Source: Roseibium album
Lineage (GTDB): Bacteria; Pseudomonadota; Alphaproteobacteria; Rhizobiales; Stappiaceae
Length of the DNA stretch: 64,000 nucleotides
Direction: 5' to 3'
Assembly (NCBI RefSeq): GCF_001404515.1
Contig: NZ_CXWE01000003.1
Span: 372,001-436,000 of the forward strand
The translations under genes and the position numbers were made by a program. Every line of letters starts with the position of its first letter. The stretch's first letter is position 1. Below are positions 62,701 through 64,000 of the stretch, one piece after another. Under the pieces are notes generated by a model. That model searched no databases. It was not told the origin of the DNA and saw nothing but the letters and a program-made list of their open reading frames with translations.

Positions 62701-64000
62701 CTTCTTCCAGAACGTCACAGCGCATTAGCGACCAAAGCAGTGGCCCTGAAGCGCAAAAGTATTCTTTAGTCGGCCCTTGGATCTCGCCGGGAAGCCGCTC
62801 CGCATGAAGATCCTGAAAAAGAGCTTCTTGCTGTGCTTCGGAAAGTAAACCTTCAGAAATAAGTTGCGCCAACATGCGGTCCAAATCTACTGACCGGCTT
62901 TCGTTTGAGTGGGGTTTTGGCACGAGAGTCGTATTTCCCGGTAGAAGCGGGATTTTTGAAAGAAAATTGCGTTCAAATTCCCAAAACCTACGGCAATCAT
63001 CTGAATCCAATACAGGTGAATATTTATTCTGGATTTCATTTAGGAAGCCGGGCACACTTCTCGGCAGTATTATCTGGAATGCTTTTTCAAGCTCGGGGAG
63101 AAGTCCAAATCTCATTGCAAAAAGCAACGCTGAAACATCAAGCACCAGCGGATTCTTTCCACTCTCACTCAGCTGAATTTTTCTGGCAGGAAGTCCCGCT
63201 GTCTTATGGAGTGGCGGAAGGAGGGTACCGGTATCCGATTCTGCCCAATGAGGCCCAGAAAACATGACCTCCGCGAACAGACCATAGTCGTTTTCAAATG
63301 CTTGGTGGGCAATCAAACCACCGGACAACCATTTTTCATGAGATTGTTTTGCATGGTCTAGAATGCGCTGCAGCTGCGCAATCACTTCTTCGGCTGAGTC
63401 AAACTGTGTGACATGATCCGAAGAGAAAAATTCTTGAGCTAACGCGCGATACTTATGCGATAAATCGACCCGGAAAGAACCAACCTTTCGCTCAAGTTCC
63501 ATCAAATGGGGCACCGCTAACAGGTCGACTTCATCCTGTGACAAATACCGTTCAGCCGCTATACGTGAGAACTCTGGATCTTTGTCGGAACTAATCTGTG
63601 CAGCGATGAGATAATCGCGCGGCTCTGCGTCGTCAGCATCCACCAACTGCCGAACGAAAGGCAAAGCCTCTTGAGTTTGTCCCAGCGCAACGAGTCTGTG
63701 AATTATGTTGCGCTGAATTTCAGCGTTCGGTGCCCGCCGATTTAGATCAACCAGCTGGCTTAAAGACCGGCCACCCTGACCGCTTTGATCAAGAGCCCGT
63801 GCCTTTAAATACTCCATATTTGGCGGGAGCTCACGGTCATATTGAATAGGAATTGAAGCATCAATGATCTCAATGCATCGATCTGGATCATTACACTCGA
63901 GCGCTGCTAAAGCCGCTAAATGGTGAAGCCTCGGAATTTGAAACTTGAGGAGTTGCTCCTGAGCTTCATTTAAGAATACCCAGGCATTACCGGACGCTAA
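59741..64000 (-). CDS. Giant TPR protein with PIN-like domain (partial, N-terminus beyond right edge)
   Basis: The minus-strand frame stays open from the stop at 59741 to the window end, at least 1419 residues. The N-terminal part is TPR-like helical (HLAALAALECNDPDRCIEII; NIIHRLVALGQTQEALPFVR). A PIN-like strand (PLVLDVSALLFAMRFGLLPE) begins a possible nuclease domain of about 100 residues; the rest is helical and unrecognised. Base composition is clearly AT-richer than the core genes, a sign of transfer. Combinations of TPR and PIN are described computationally in conflict systems, but I cannot confirm the family here. ATG 63817 is internal and not the true start. Confidence 0.6.
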   Translation of the reverse strand, partial: LASGNAWVFLNEAQEQLLKFQIPRLHHLAALAALECNDPDRCIEIIDASIPIQYDRELPPNMEYLKARALDQSGQGGRSLSQLVDLNRRAPNAEIQRNIIHRLVALGQTQEALPFVRQLVDADDAEPRDYLIAAQISSDKDPEFSRIAAERYLSQDEVDLLAVPHLMELERKVGSFRVDLSHKYRALAQEFFSSDHVTQFDSAEEVIAQLQRILDHAKQSHEKWLSGGLIAHQAFENDYGLFAEVMFSGPHWAESDTGTLLPPLHKTAGLPARKIQLSESGKNPLVLDVSALLFAMRFGLLPELEKAFQIILPRSVPGFLNEIQNKYSPVLDSDDCRRFWEFERNFLSKIPLLPGNTTLVPKPHSNESRSVDLDRMLAQLISEGLLSEAQQEALFQDLHAERLPGEIQGPTKEYFCASGPLLWSLMRCDVLEEVQQVCELTTTSAQVAELRNVVSQSERRSQLLSELENLHTFVAKRLRVDQWKSIPWPPEPDRSKCDIQSYPEQNALLGSLWECLHYAGSKEQPLVWIEDRFLSRYNSSNIVTHHETLCGLETSGLVKSERVADVRRKILVAGVGFSKIEVERCVDALINARLADGVVKETKTLKELRLAFGRQLRLLQFIDWAENRVDEDGIPVGEPRLAKSNILFVPRMLNAIWSQKERSEDHRVAASNWVWENLRLEIARLDSDLPAEHYYSVASVVIMECFAQPLLDTFLNKEKSIDQFSGFFNWLFKRHLTARFLCDPLLRERVAKLFVEILSPRLVVEEDDESAAIVTRLFVQEVNKLIDLLPESLQDEIYSIKGFSEKLLVRREFLIKTPLGDFTCSEVGAGIERAIRAETGETVITCLEGEAKVTLSVKRQDDVVEKVVISDGKVTGDLALETAMLSAPDARGRLSLFDSVSYAGGADPEFTKRAKDILKKDITVNARIKDWRSLIESNFAETLASISENLQNGGKLDIRLLDLPSKNTLTNYSRLDGAAETPLDAIAKAYEALESVFGKQEALGRTSVLQAFLMDVDLEKLADWEPQYPNFLFESCLVYLKKNGREKAEFPWLDDSEPTFDQQIDFFVFLVRKGIREARVRIDYSGVPDWQLVALVWVWSAQVTKVFSTNSVDLAAARKIIERSRRTSLDQVLEGDAASPTLRYGGIDLSADWCRQRIFDRLTAKIERTLSIKADADLLGVIGIVRDDSWCPSGNMLFQQVDSPDGLFSNNTSYQDWIERGLISQNSDFESAGRADFPEKLLTDFRESKNPEFLAMFLLSRPGELPEAILGELTTEIESVLSGARGLPLSDNEKVLLRLYGRVTGELDSQERFCSMIADLISLRFGYSGPPELPDDWAKLETENLFAQLLDAVCAHAQSVSSTAQDKITRLCDLLRHVHDQWPTGHRLLHQLAMKLVDQTLVDQAQPLWCLIRDLRVET

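Noticed and set aside
42293-64000. Second copy of the tRNA-Arg 3' end as attR inside the window
   Set aside because: I looked for TCGAATCCTG and GGGGTCACCA after the tRNA and did not find another copy.
1-64000. CRISPR array
   Set aside because: No regularly spaced repeat-spacer pattern was seen.

Overview
The window looks like a high-GC alphaproteobacterial chromosome, most likely Hyphomicrobiales, perhaps a marine Stappiaceae/Roseibium-type genus. The evidence is a rhizobial-style phn operon with an internal fosX, an Irr-type iron control element, a helicase/S4/fdxA/carD/rpoH stretch of the kind seen in Rhizobiales, and a biotin-dependent pyruvate carboxylase. The taxon is an inference from gene content, not from a marker gene.

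Region 1 (1-8.1 kb) is a C-P lyase cluster for phosphonate use. A divergent phnF (cut by the left edge) faces phnG-H-I-fosX-J-K-L, whose genes overlap by a few bases. A short gap with a Pho-box-like sequence leads into a DUF1045 2H-phosphoesterase-like gene, phnM and phnN. No phnCDE transporter and no phnP lie inside the window. Region 2 (8.3-14.1 kb) holds single genes: a C/H-dyad NlpC/P60-like protein, an ArsR regulator divergent from an Asp-nucleophile hydrolase, a truncated globin overlapping a PAS-adenylate cyclase, and a secreted S9 peptidase. Region 3 (14.3-22.6 kb) has an AsmA-family protein and an iron-related imelysin operon (imelysin, diheme oxidoreductase, second imelysin-like protein, DUF1513) behind a near-consensus Irr box. 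Region 4 (22.7-42.3 kb) is ordinary chromosome: TerB-like protein, amidotransferase, DUF1254, cytochrome P460, pyruvate carboxylase, SUV3-like helicase, an S4 protein with no ordinary start codon, FdxA, CarD, an RpoH-type sigma factor, a secreted hydrolase, a membrane AraC regulator, an M48 lipoprotein and an SNase-like protein, ending at tRNA-Arg(CCU).

Region 5 (42.3-64 kb) is an accessory island that starts at the 3' end of the tRNA. Its centre is a tight nine-gene minus-strand operon (53.5 to 42.9 kb). It begins with a ZorA/ExbB/MotA-like three-helix membrane protein with a long coiled tail and, after six soluble or membrane partners, ends with a ZorB/MotB-like protein (one helix with a buried Asp plus an OmpA-like domain) and a secreted permuted papain-like protein. 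Between the two motor subunits lie a 751-aa membrane protein, a 505-aa unknown and four acidic coiled-coil proteins of nearly equal size. The usual Zorya partners (ZorC, ZorD, ZorE) are not seen. This is the best candidate for an undescribed system: an ion-driven, envelope-spanning motor with a new set of partners, plausibly for defence. A cysteine-rich secreted protein is transcribed divergently from it. Further right are an IS91-family transposase with its tyrosine recombinase, a small divergent XRE unit with a double palindromic operator, a C-terminal clpP fragment, and an AT-richer giant TPR/PIN-like protein that runs off the right edge.
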